The notes beneath the pieces were generated by a model that saw only the letters and a program-made list of their open reading frames with translations, made no database searches and was not told where the DNA came from. The position numbers were made by a program, and so were the translations under genes. DNA of 64,000 nucleotides from Metarhizium brunneum (taxonomy: Eukaryota; Ascomycota; Sordariomycetes; Hypocreales; Clavicipitaceae): assembly GCF_013426205.1 (NCBI RefSeq), contig NC_089424.1, positions 2,108,001-2,172,000 on the forward strand. Reading direction: 5' to 3'. Position 1 is the stretch's first letter. Every line of letters begins with the position of its first letter. Below, in pieces: positions 33,301-43,452 of the stretch.

Positions 33301-35167
33301 GATTCTGCTTGATGTGATGAACCCAGATGAGTTCGCTCCGGAAGATACCATCTATCTCGACATGTTCATCGCTCGAAATCTGCCAAAATTTCAACAGTAT
33401 CTACTGTTCTCTGGCTCTACCCTTTCAAAAGTCCTCACAGGGCTTTGTGCTTATCCCGGCGACGATCTTGCAGAGGATGCACAGCTGAGCGCCGAATATC
33501 TGCTTTCTGTTTATCAACCGCCAGATATGCCATCGTTCATGCTCCAGTTCAAGAAGGCCGGCTTTTACCGAATTCTCAAGCGCGTGTTTCGTACGGAGAA
33601 ACAGTATGGGAAGTTGATTGCCACCTATTTTGAGGACCACGACGACCGAGAGTCTGTATTTGAATGCATTGCACAATGTCTTCGCCCGCAGAAGGGACTC
33701 GACGTTCGACAGGCAGAGGAGGTACAGCAAGTTATCGAGCAGCACGCGAGAGACTTGCTTGAAATTAGTCCCGAGCAAACCGCCCAGACGCTTGCGAGAC
33801 AACCAACCGCGGTCCACAGGCATATAATTGATTCTGTCGCAGACGATGCAGCATTGCAGCATGCATATTTGAGAGCACTCATAGAGCCAAGAAAATCAGG
33901 CGATGATGAAGGCGACATCAAGGACCAGGAGCTTACCGAGCGTTATGTACAGCTCATGTGTAAATTCAACCCATCGCACGTTTCTGATTTTGTTGAAGCC
34001 ATGCGTCCAACCGATCTGCGTCTCGAGAAACTGCTTCCAACTATGGAGGAAAACGGTGTTGTTGACGCAGCAGTCGTTCTGATGGCTCGCGATGGCCAAG
34101 TTAATCAAGCAATGGATCGGCTGATCAAGCACTTATTCACGTTGGAATCAGCACTACAGGGCCTTCTGACCGAAGCCAATGACTCCGCGGATGATGTGGA
34201 TGTTGACACGTCAACAGTGGAGATGCTTGGAAGTTTGCAAAAGTATGTCCATGTTGGTATTTGGCTCTGTCAAGGCCAGACAAAGACATCAAAGAAAGTG
34301 AATGCCGTCAAAAAGGGAAAGACTCTTGCCAAAGACAGCTTATCTGAAGATGAAGCATTGTGGCTTGGTTTGATTGACGCATGTGTACAAATCACGAAAC
34401 GACTGTCTCCGATTATTCTTGAGCAGGCTCAGAGCTCAGTTTTGAAGGATGACAAGGCGTTGGCGCTTCTTCGTTCGCTGGTTCAACACACGTTCACGTC
34501 ACTGCTCACAGCGACCTCTAGTCCAATCCGCGTTCAAACCGGGTCGAATTTGTTGTCGAATGCAGGCAATAATCTCTCTTTTTTAAAAATACTGAGGGCG
34601 TTCCTTGCTAATGCAGCAGCATCATCACCAAACCTAGCGGATCTTCGGAGTGTGTTGTCATCAATTTTTGCAGCGTATGCATATGAAGAGTCAATTTTAC
34701 GGCTGTCGAACAGGCTCCTGGAGCGAAACCTGTTTGTAAACGTGAACCAGTCGGTACAGTTGAGACAGCGCGGGTGGCGACCTCGAGGCTCAACGTGCGA
34801 AGCTTGCGGCCGCCGAGTTTGGGGTCCTGGGGTGGCCGGCGGCTCTGTTTTCGAGGCTTGGGAGGACAATCAGGCAGTGGAAGATGATTTACGAAAGCAG
34901 AGAAAGATACGTATTGCAGAGAAGGCCAAAGGCAAAGTGGGCGAGTCGGATGGCAAGGACAAGGGAAAGAGTCTGGCAGTCCGGCCATCCAGCATGCTCA
35001 TCGAGTCGGACACAGCGGTGGCAGGCAAAGAGGCTCCCCTTGGACGGCTTGTTGTTCTAGCCTGCCGGCACATCTATCACCAGAGCTGTCTGGAAGCATT
35101 GCAGGAGAAGCAGGAGAATGGAGTTGGTGGACGGGAGCGCGAGTACAAGTGTCCCATTGACGGGTGA
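30354..35167 (+). CDS. VPS8: CORVET complex subunit Vps8
   Basis: Vps8 is the Rab5/Vps21-binding subunit of the CORVET tether and drives homotypic fusion of early endosomes. Exons 30354-30638, 30697-31132 and 31188-35167 (introns of 58 and 55 nt) give 1566 residues. The N-terminus is a disordered Ser-rich, acidic leader. A beta-propeller follows, with AGGHANGNIFTWD and a second blade at HTALVSADDRG spanning the last junction. A long alpha-solenoid comes next. The C-terminus is a variant RING: a CEACGRRVWG pair, then ACRHIYHQSC and a terminal CPIDG. The protein ends immediately after the last ligand pair. The start is the first ATG of the frame. Splice junctions were fixed by phase and propeller continuity. 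Confidence 0.9.
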
Positions 35168-35490
35168 AGAATCATGAATGTAACATAGATGCATGACGGC
35201 GACGTAGCGATGCATTTGCTGACCATTTTGGATGAAACTTTGCGGCACAATTATATTTTATCAATAATGTTTGTTTTCTCACTGATTATGAATGCCTCTG
35301 TGTATGTGAGCGAGTTGCTCTTGGGCAACCGAGTGACTTGGCCAACTCGACGGACGAATCCAAGATTCATTCCCCACATTCTTCGACTTGCAAACATCGA
35401 TGCAGCGCCTCGACCACGGCACCCTCCTCGACAGAAACAAAACACACGCAGCACGGCGCAGTTGCGCCAGTTGCGCCAACTAGGCCCGCC
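35168..35490. other. Short VPS8-GPI19 intergenic region
   Basis: The two same-strand genes are separated by 323 bp. The last 60 bp are Cys-codon-poor and AC-rich, like a leader. Frame 35338-35490 is open upstream of the GPI19 ATG but lacks an ATG of its own. Confidence 0.5.
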
Positions 35491-36204
35491 ATGGCCATGT
35501 CCATCTCATCCGGCGAAGACGAAGATTACCTTTCCGACGGCCTCTCATCCGGCTCCAGCTCCGACCGCGACTCTCCCCCCCGGCCTCTCTCCCAAATCTA
35601 CTTTGCTCCCCCCTTCTACGGCCGGCCGCCAACGCCTCTGCCTCCCTCGCCATCACTCACGTCCCTCCTCAGGCCGTCCCGGCCAACGACTCCGGACCCG
35701 TCCGACGATGAAAACATTGCGCCCGTGCCCCGGGCGGCGCCCAAGGTCCCCACGTACGAATACTACGGCTTCGTCCTGTACCTCTTCAGCAGCCTCACGT
35801 TCCTCATGTACCTGCTCTGGGCGTACGTTCCCGCGCCGTTCCTGCACGCCCTGGGGATCAAGTACTACCCCGACCGGTGGTGGGCGCTGGCGGTGCCGGC
35901 CTTCCTGGTCATGACGCTGGGATACATATACGTGGCGCTGGCGGCGTACAATACGGAGATTCTGACGGTGCCCATGAGCAGCGTGGAGACGATTGTCGAC
36001 GGCGCGGGCAAGCCGGCGGTGATTGATTCCAAGGGCAGGATCAGGGGGAGCGGCAAGAGGGAGAGGAAGTGTGATGCCAGCGGGAGGTTGAGGTGGAGGG
36101 AGATTTGGAATGAGGGGACGGATGCGGTGATGGATATCCCGCTGGCGGGTGTGTGCGAGATTTTATACGGCGAGGGGAGGGAGGATTTTGATCAAGAGCA
36201 TTGA
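35491..36204 (+). CDS. GPI19: PIG-P/Gpi19 subunit of GPI-GlcNAc transferase
   Basis: PIG-P belongs to the ER membrane complex that transfers GlcNAc from UDP-GlcNAc to phosphatidylinositol, the first step of GPI-anchor synthesis. The single exon gives 237 residues from the ATG at 35491 (context cgccATGG). A disordered acidic and proline-rich N-terminus (about 1-90) precedes the PIG-P domain. That domain shows YEYYGFVLYLFSSLTF, a first membrane segment ending at WAYVP, the family signature YYPDRWWALAVP, and a second membrane segment to YIYVALAAYN. The tail contains DIPL, a family signature for the end of the domain. The reading frame extends 51 codons upstream without an ATG, so the in-frame ATG was taken. 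Confidence 0.92.
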   Translation: MAMSISSGEDEDYLSDGLSSGSSSDRDSPPRPLSQIYFAPPFYGRPPTPLPPSPSLTSLLRPSRPTTPDPSDDENIAPVPRAAPKVPTYEYYGFVLYLFSSLTFLMYLLWAYVPAPFLHALGIKYYPDRWWALAVPAFLVMTLGYIYVALAAYNTEILTVPMSSVETIVDGAGKPAVIDSKGRIRGSGKRERKCDASGRLRWREIWNEGTDAVMDIPLAGVCEILYGEGREDFDQEH

Positions 36205-36678
36205 TTGATTGGTTTTGCATTGGGAGCGGATATGAGGCCACCGGTGACGTTTGCTCTGGCGTTTGGGTGTTTTGAGAATGGCTGCGGCTCTGGAGAATAG
36301 CGGACTGCACACTACTCTACGAATCATATGGCTTGAGGCGCAATGATAGCATAGGCGTCGTGATAATACTCGTGCAGACACAAACTCTGGGGCCGAGGGA
36401 AATTACCAAAATGTCTACTCGTTGGCAACTATGTAGTCGCTGACGAATAGTTCTTACACGGAGTGCTCATGGCCTCAATTGCCAGCCAAGTGGTGACCTC
36501 TGGAGTCTGGACCCACACCCCACCACAGCCTTGCAGCAAGGCTATAAATATGCAGTCACAAAATTTCGTGCTCAACTCCAAAAAAGTTCGTACACTTGAC
36601 CTCAAAAGGCCATCCACGCATTTTGTCGCACCACCACCGCTCATTGAGCCATATTTCTCGCTCGGGTGCACAGCCGCC
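36205..36678. other. GPI19-ROK1 intergenic region
   Basis: This is the promoter region of ROK1. The ROK1 frame is open for 72 codons upstream of its ATG; I read this as leader because the family's N-terminal MDIL-type start occurs at 36679. No other feature was seen. Confidence 0.5.
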
Positions 36679-38784
36679 ATGGATATCCTCAAAACCTCGT
36701 CCCGCGGGACTAAAAAGACTTCCAAGGGCTCCGGGCTCAATGCCGGCAACGCTCAGCTCCCCTCTGCGGGCACCAAGACCAACCCTCAGCTATACCACGA
36801 TGAAATCCGTGGCATGAAAAAAAGGAAACGTGGCGTCGTGCAGGCCGAGAACCCGGTGCCTGCAGAACTTCCTGTTGTCGACTTCTTCGCGCCCAAGCCA
36901 GAAGCCACAGAGAATCAAAAGGCTGAAACCAAAAAGAGCCGGCGAGAACCTAGTCCGCCGCCTGTGGCTGCCAAAACATTGACCGAGGACGAATGCCGAC
37001 AACTTTTGCGATCGCATCGCCTCAAGATTACACTGCTCTCAAAGCACGAAGAGCAGAACAAGGTGAAGAAGTCAAAGAAGAAGAAGAAGAAGAAGACGGT
37101 CATCGAGGGAAAAAAGGACGACAAGAAGCAGTTATTTCCTCAGCCCCTGGAGTCCTTTGGCCACCTTCGCACTACATATGGGATATCCCGTCAAATTGCG
37201 GAGAATCTTGTTCAGCAGAGCTATCGTCTTCCTACAGAAGTGCAAATGGGTAGTCTCCCATTACTCCTTCGCCCCGAAGTTGCCCTCGGCAACGAGGAGA
37301 ACTTGGATCATGGTGTTGATTTCCTGGCCGTTGCGCCCACGGGTAGCGGCAAGACAGTCAGCTTTCTCATCCCCACAATCAACAGCATCATACGGAGACG
37401 AGCGCAAGCAGACATACAGGGTGTCCATGAGCTCGAGGCTGTAATTGTCGCACCGACAAGAGAGTTGGTTCATCAGATTGTCAATGAGGGAAGAAAGCTT
37501 GTGCAAGGAACCCGTGTTAAGATTGTGGCTATGAGGAAGACTACACAACTCTCTGCAGAGGAGCAGGTCCTGGCAGACGATAGCTCGGATGACGAGCTCG
37601 ATGGGGAAGACGACGAGGAGTCAGAGTCCGACGATGATAAGAAGCACAGGACGGGAAGATCCAAACCCCATCCTCTTACAAAGACTGACATCTTGGTTAC
37701 AACGCCAGCATTGCTACTAAACTTTTTGACGGCTGGACCTAGCGGCGCGCAAAAGGTTTTGCCGACAGTCAGGGAGCTTGTTCTTGACGAGGCAGACGTT
37801 CTCCTGGACCCGTTGTTCAGAGAGAAAACGCTGAGTCTGTGGACGGCTTGCACCAACTCCGGACTTCGACTGTCATTCTGGTCTGCGACGATGGGCTCAA
37901 ACATTGAAGCTCTAGTCACCGAAAAGTTGAAGGACAGGACAGAAGCCCTGGGTATTTCACCAAAGCCCTTTATCCGTCTCGTAGTGGGCTTGAAGGACAC
38001 CGCTGTGCCAAATGTCGTGCACAAGCTCACGTACGCGGCCAGTGAGCAGGGCAAGCTCCTTGCCCTGCGGCAACTTCTACACCCAGCGGGCAGCGACGGC
38101 TCCGACCAGCCACTACGGCCTCCATTCCTGGTCTTCACGCAAACAATCGACAGAGCCATGGCCCTCCACGAAGAACTCAAGTACGACATCCCCCTGGAAG
38201 CCGGCGGCCCGTCCAGAATCGCAGCCCTACACAGCGCCCTCGCCGACTCGGCCCGGTCATCCATCATGCGCAAGTTCCGCGCGGGGGAAATCTGGGTCCT
38301 CATCACCACCGACGTCCTGGCCCGCGGTGTGGACTTTGCCGGCGTCAACGGCGTGGTCAACTACGACGTCCCCGGCTCGGCAGCCGCCTACGTCCACCGT
38401 GCCGGACGAACCGGACGGGCTGGTCGCGCGGGCGGCATCGCCGTAACGCTCTACACGAAGGAAGACATCCCGTTCGTCAAGACGGTGGCCAACGTCATCG
38501 CCGTGAGCGACAAGCAGGCTGGCAGGACGGGCGACCAGGCAGGCGTGCAGAAATGGCTGCTGGACGCGCTGCCGAATGTGGGCAAGGACGACAGAAAGAA
38601 GCTCAAGCAGAGGGGCGTCGAGTCGCGGAGGAGTGGGAGCGGGAGCAAGGCCAAGATTACCTCGAAAAGCGGCTATGAGCGGAGGAAAGAGCATAACAGA
38701 CGGGGGGCGATGGATGCGAATAAGAGGCGGCGCGTGGACGGCGGTGCTCGAGACGACGCTGAATGGGACGGGCTCGGGGATTAG
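36679..38784 (+). CDS. ROK1: DEAD-box ATP-dependent RNA helicase Rok1
   Basis: Rok1 (DDX52 family) is a nucleolar helicase that acts in early 40S assembly and releases snR30 from pre-rRNA. The single exon gives 701 residues. A Lys-rich N-terminus (KKSKKKKKKK) precedes the helicase core. The core shows a Q-motif region (LPTEVQMGSLP), motif I APTGSGKT, Ia PTRELVHQI, Ib TTPALLL, II LDEADVLLD, III SATM, IV VFTQTID, V ARGVDF and VI HRAGRTGRAG. An acidic insertion (DELDGEDDEESESDDD) sits between Ia and Ib. LDEADVLLDPLF is typical of the Rok1 clade. The tail is basic. With MRD1 it is one of two 18S rRNA factors in the window. Confidence 0.93.
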   Translation: MDILKTSSRGTKKTSKGSGLNAGNAQLPSAGTKTNPQLYHDEIRGMKKRKRGVVQAENPVPAELPVVDFFAPKPEATENQKAETKKSRREPSPPPVAAKTLTEDECRQLLRSHRLKITLLSKHEEQNKVKKSKKKKKKKTVIEGKKDDKKQLFPQPLESFGHLRTTYGISRQIAENLVQQSYRLPTEVQMGSLPLLLRPEVALGNEENLDHGVDFLAVAPTGSGKTVSFLIPTINSIIRRRAQADIQGVHELEAVIVAPTRELVHQIVNEGRKLVQGTRVKIVAMRKTTQLSAEEQVLADDSSDDELDGEDDEESESDDDKKHRTGRSKPHPLTKTDILVTTPALLLNFLTAGPSGAQKVLPTVRELVLDEADVLLDPLFREKTLSLWTACTNSGLRLSFWSATMGSNIEALVTEKLKDRTEALGISPKPFIRLVVGLKDTAVPNVVHKLTYAASEQGKLLALRQLLHPAGSDGSDQPLRPPFLVFTQTIDRAMALHEELKYDIPLEAGGPSRIAALHSALADSARSSIMRKFRAGEIWVLITTDVLARGVDFAGVNGVVNYDVPGSAAAYVHRAGRTGRAGRAGGIAVTLYTKEDIPFVKTVANVIAVSDKQAGRTGDQAGVQKWLLDALPNVGKDDRKKLKQRGVESRRSGSGSKAKITSKSGYERRKEHNRRGAMDANKRRRVDGGARDDAEWDGLGD

Positions 38785-39908
38785 ATTGTGCTTCGCGACA
38801 CGACCGTTGCGGGATGAGCGTGTGTTGCATCTGCAAGTCTATCAAGAGGCATGTGTTCAACTCGCACCGACAAGCAACAAGCTCCGAATAGCAGCCGTGA
38901 TAATATCATGTTTTCTCCGTACCAAGCACTAATCGCCCACCACATGTCACCTAGTCAGTCCTACGTACGGCTATGTTCCGGTCCATTTCATATCGGCCTG
39001 CAAACTATTGGCCCTGGTCTGGTACGATAGTAATATACCCATATTTGATACCTCTTACAGTGCTGCCCTGTGCATTCCTTGTAAAATAAAACAGGCCCGT
39101 TATGAGCACAATAGCGGACCGGTGTGGCTGGCACGTAATTACGCTGCGCCGCGCAATATTAACAGGAGGAGGCATTCATTACCCCGATGCTCTTGGCAGG
39201 TCCACCTTGAGCTTGACGATCTCTTTCCGAGGGAGATGAGATTGGGGGTTTTAAAAGTGACGAGACTTGGCAGAGCTCTTGGCCGTGAAAGAGGCGGAGG
39301 GTCAGAAACGCCATGGCATTTAATAACGAGCCAATATAACTAGAATTCGTCGGGGGAAAGCCAAGTTGGGCATCGGCCCTGAGTGATTTGGCTTGCGTCG
39401 ATGCTAAAGTGGAATTCTCCTTGCGTTATCTACTAGACTTCAAATTCGCACAAGTTTCACCCCTTCGTAGTTCACCAAGCGCTTTGGCCGCAGTATACGT
39501 CCATGAATATCCACGCTAGGAGTCTTGATGTTTCATTCACCACTGCCTCATATGCTCCGTCTACGCCGTTGAATCCACTGTCTCGGGCCATTATACTGTC
39601 GGCTATCAATAACCTTTCACTGATCTGCATGTCCGCTGAATGCCGTGTCTAATAGTCTCCTGTCCAATGGAGCCATGGCACAAATCTATTTTATGACAGC
39701 GCATTAGCATTTGTCAACTTGGCATTGTGCTTCCTAAACAGCCTGTCGTAAGTCTCAACTTTTTGTCAGTGACAGAGACTGTTCATAAGAGTCATGCTGA
39801 CTTTTCGTTTTCAGTCAGTATATGCACTTAAAGTGATATTCTTGGTCTCGATACACTGGCCCTCTAACTTTTTGCCAAGGTTTGCCCATGCCTTGTCCAT
39901 GTCTTCTC
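38785..39908. other. Intergenic region downstream of ROK1
   Basis: No intact gene is present. The minus strand carries short coding-like stretches. One is an ATG-initiated 52-codon ORF at 39630-39472 containing ARDSGFNGVDGAYEAVV. Another is a C/G-ending run ending KLKVDLPRASG near 39187. Together with the 39909-40156 segment they may be remains of a decayed gene. Confidence 0.35.
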
Positions 39909-40156
39909 CTACTGTTGGCCCCAGGCGAGATGTTCGTACTGATTTCCCTCTAGGCTATCTGCCATTGTATCCGCCGCCAAGAAGCAGACTACTTTAGTTT
40001 CTCCATTGGTCTCATCGGTGGCCTCGTTCATGAGGTTCTCCTTTGCGGTCTTGGATATTGTTCTCAGGGAGCCGAGCAGACCCGTTGGCTAGGATCTCGG
40101 CATCAGACGGCCTTCATATACTCAGGCTTGCCTCTGTTACTGGCACTTACTACCAT
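39909..40156 (-). CDS. Possible small spliced ORF overlapping the upstream gene's stop
   Basis: ATG GTA (40156-40151) is followed by a good donor (GTAAGT) and a 62-nt intron ending CTAG. The next exon (40088-39909) stays open for 59 codons before TAG, for 61 residues in total. Codons such as AAG, GAG, AAC and CTC are frequent in its first half. The ATG overlaps the TGA of the preceding gene as TGATG. Directly downstream another frame stays open to 39811 (EDMDKAWANLGKKLEG and beyond), suggesting a frameshift or a decayed gene. No family is recognised. It could be chance or a pseudogene. Confidence 0.25.
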
Positions 40157-42175
40157 CAGGTGCTATCGCGCTCTGATTGGGAGGGTGAGGAGTCACGCGG
40201 CATTGCGCTCACAGGCTCATAACTACTAGCTTTCCCGCCCGAAACGACAGAAAACGCTGAGCCTCTGGATGGACTGTCTTCAGCTGGGTTGTACCGAAAT
40301 CTGAGCTTCGTTTTGCCAAGGTGTGTTGAAAGCGGCTCCGCCCCTGTTGTCTCTCCCCTAGTTACCACAGCGTCTAGTTCCTCATTTCGTGTGGTGCGCA
40401 GAATTGTGGAGAAATTCGACTTGTACGATCTGGACGCCGCCGCGATACAAACAAGACCGATTATCACAACGACTAATGTTACAAAAATACCGGTCCCGTA
40501 TGCGGCGTAAAGATTGCGGGGATTGTATGAGTACTCATTTAGGGGAGACTCGGAGGTAATGTTCCCGATTGGGCTACCCGTTTCATCATTTCTGCATTTC
40601 GCCGCTGATGCTTAGCACAATGTCGTCTCGAGGCGGGGAGTTCATTCTACTAAGAACTTACAGGAAGTCTCCAACACTGAAAAGGCTCAAGCTGATGTTG
40701 GTTACAAGTTGTTCCATGGCCTCCACCATAGTAAGATTTGTCTTGTGTGGCGATTGTGGTTCTATTGGGACAAGTTTCAGAGCCGAGTGTCGCAAGTGTT
40801 GCATTTCGTAAGTCTGGGTAAGGACGGTGGACAGAATTTGCGTTCGTGACGGCCACATAACGCCGAAACGTGATGATTGTATCCATCCCATCAGTAAGGC
40901 ATCCAACGCATCCATAACAGCTACGTAGGGAACATCAGGCGTTCCGTTGGCGTAATACATTAGCTTGTTGTCTGCATTGGCTGTGCTGACAGGATTAAGT
41001 CTCGTCATGTTGCGAACTGTGGCGGTTTGTTGACCGTTACTGAATTTCCACTCCACATCGTAGGATGAGTTATATAGTCCACATTGAATCGTCCGATTCG
41101 CGTATCCCTGGATTATCGGAAACCCGACATAAAACCAGCAAGGAGATCTAGGGTCTTCAAGACTGTCAACAGTGGCCAACATGGCAGACCCAGCCTTATC
41201 GAGGATTGCTTGCAAACCGAGAAGAGTTCTGAGTTTCCAGTCGTCTGTTTCGTTTTTTCTTAAAACCAGCGGATGCTGAGGGACGAAGCTAAAGAAAGAT
41301 TTCTCCGTGCTACCCGCTCCAAAATTTGGCTCGGTAAGATTCAGGAAGAGTTTGTCAAATGCAGCGTGAAACTCGGGGCCTCCCCCCATTGGCCGGCAAG
41401 ATAACGAAGGAGCGTGAAAACTGGTAGAAAATGAGCTATTTGGATAGGGTGCTTTCATGGGAATAATTGAGCCCTGGGAAGCGACTGATGACACCAATCG
41501 GGAGACAGCGATCGAAGGGGCTTCGTATCCAGCCATGCCGTCCCCTCCCCATATAGAAAAGGTCTGCGGGTCGCTAAAGTTCAAGGTGGGTAGATGAAGG
41601 CGATGTATTGTTTTGTTGGACTCTGAGGACGGTTGAACCGTAAGTGCTGCTGGGGTGAATACGGCAACAATGGGTAAAGCCCTGGAGCATTCGAGTCCAT
41701 TATTAGTAAATCGAAGAATGTCTCAACGGCTAACGAGCGCGCCATGTATCAAGGGTAGCTAGAGACGAGTTGAAAGAGATATATCTCGTCGTAGAACCTA
41801 CCATAAGACACTAGCAACCGCAACCAATCCAAGTCCCTTTCGCCACAGCTCCAAACTGAGAAAGTCCCAAGCATTGGTGGCAACGCCAAACATGGCATCT
41901 ATCCCTTCTAACGTGGAATTGCGTGATGCCAACGTTGTCCAAAGAAATTGCGTGTACGCAAATCCCACAGCTGCCGTCAGGAACGCTTTCACTAGAAATG
42001 CCATGCCAGTTCCAATGCGAATGTTCCATTCCTGTTGGGTGCTGCTTTGAACAATCCGGGAATCCAAGGAGGCGTAGAAAAAGTGATGGCCGAGGGCAAA
42101 GGCTATGCCACATATGAGACTCCCGATCATCAGGCTTGGCACCAGCCAGTGTGGCCTAGACATGGAGGCCGTCAT
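40156..42175 (-). CDS. Fungal multi-pass membrane protein of unknown function
   Basis: Exons 42175-41802, 41681-40662 and 40591-40156 (introns of 120 and 70 nt) give 609 residues with exact phasing. Four membrane segments are visible: about 11-32 (LVPSLMIGSLICGIAFAL), 52-78 (GMAFLVKAFLTAAVGFAY), 113-138 across intron 1 (GLVAVASVLWALPIVAVF) and 484-506 (GIFVTLVVVIIGLVCIAA). The long loop between segments 3 and 4 carries at least eight Asn-X-Ser/Thr sites (NSS, NLT, NET, NRT, NMT, NIS), so it is probably lumenal or extracellular. The tail is cytosolic. Similar ascomycete proteins are, as I recall, often labelled 'formylmethionine deformylase-like', but nothing here resembles a deformylase. ATG codons at 42175 and 42163 are both possible starts. 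Confidence 0.75.
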
Positions 42176-42960
42176 GTTGAGAACAAGATGCGCCTACAGT
42201 TCGGTGTTTCCGTGACCTCATAGACGTAGCGGTAGCAAGCGGGAAAATTAACTGGGAGGTTTGAATATACATCACCGTTGATGTGCTGACATGCCTGGTC
42301 GGACGAACCCCAGGGTCTAGTTCGGCGCGGTCAAACACCCGCGCATAGCGCCTCCTCCCCCCAGGCATTTAGGTAATGACTGATGGCCGAGTGCGATGGC
42401 CGTAAGGCAACACAAGATGGAAAATTGAAACATTGGCTGCTGGTTGGGCTTGTGCCGCTCAGCCCTAGACAACGCATGCTGGCCTGCATGTGGTTGAAGA
42501 ACAACGATCCACACCTTCCACAAGGGTAAAACGGGAAGTCTTCCAGTTTGATGGTGACAGGTCTGAGCGCTTAAGCATTGAGGGCGGCTCTGCCCACAGC
42601 CACATAGCCAATCTCCATGTGGCGGACCAACGGCTGTACATACATGTGTCGGCTCGGCTCGAACCCAACTTAGTAAAGGATAGACGGCGTTGGCAACGTG
42701 ATGAGGGCTGAATTCATGTTAGACTCCACGGGACGGTCGAGAGAAAACAACACATACCTGGCCGCACTCCCAGCCACCTGAAGTACGGTCTATGGTAGAA
42801 TATATCTGCCCGCTGAGAGGTATACGCTAGCATACTGTGTGTGGTATACCATAATATAAAGCACGATAGACAGGCACTTGATCTGGTTTACTTTTTGCCT
42901 CCCACGGGATGCATTCCTTTGGTTGGGGGCCTTTGGCTCTTTCGTTCGCTCCTGCCCACA

Positions 42961-42980
42961 TGACATGACATGACATGACA
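42961..42980 (+). repeat. (TGACA)4 microsatellite
   Basis: Four perfect pentamers lie in intergenic DNA between divergently oriented genes. Confidence 0.85.
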
Positions 42981-43044
42981 TAACCTGCCTTGTCTTGACT
43001 TGAACACAGAAACCCGAAACCACACCAACACGTGCTCTTTGAAA

Positions 43045-43065
43045 GCTGCACGCTGCACGCTGCAC
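43045..43065 (+). repeat. (GCTGCAC)3 tandem repeat
   Basis: Three perfect 7-bp units lie about 200 bp upstream of a small possible ORF. Confidence 0.85.
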
Positions 43066-43248
43066 GCGATAACCGCACCCCTTCAGCATCATCACATCAC
43101 CATCACCGCCTTGATCGCATCCTTTCTACTTTACTGTAATGGCAAACGAGCAACTCAATTTTAACGCACTCCATCAGCACCGGGAGTCTGCCGCGGCTGA
43201 ATTTGGGCATTTTTCATTTCGGGTTTGGATTTGAACAGCAGGCTTGTG

Positions 43249-43452
43249 ATGGCGAGCACGTTGAATAACCTGGTCCTGTTGATACTGCTCTTAAAGTGTG
43301 GTGGGCTGGGCTCTTGGCTGGCCAAAACCGTCATTGACACTGGTAGCAGGCTGTCGAATTTGGTTCTCAAGACGATCGAATCGCTGGGCTTCAACCACGG
43401 GCGCAACAATGTTGTGTCCAACAACCAGGCGACTAAATTGATAAGAGGCTGA
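43249..43452 (+). CDS. Possible small membrane/secreted ORF (67 aa)
   Basis: This ATG-initiated ORF has a hydrophobic N-terminal stretch (LVLLILLLKCGGLGSWLA) that could be a signal anchor, then a polar tail. Third codon positions are about 70% G or C by my count, clearly higher than the surrounding sequence, which favours real coding. No family is recognised. An upstream 31-codon ORF (ATG 43139) in a different frame does not splice to it in any convincing way. The opposite strand is also open for 102 codons (43161-43469), which weakens the case. Confidence 0.3.
   Translation: MASTLNNLVLLILLLKCGGLGSWLAKTVIDTGSRLSNLVLKTIESLGFNHGRNNVVSNNQATKLIRG

Larger units (their letters stand above)
42176..43248. 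other. Intergenic region with microsatellites
   Basis: This is the promoter side of the membrane-protein gene. It holds (TGACA)4 and (GCTGCAC)3 repeats and a 31-codon ATG ORF from 43139 that ends before the next small ORF. No gene is supported in the remainder. Confidence 0.45.

Noticed and set aside
31322..35167. Reading VPS8 as starting at the ATG at 31322
   Set aside because: Two upstream exons join in phase and complete the beta-propeller, so 31322 is an internal Met-like position and not the start.
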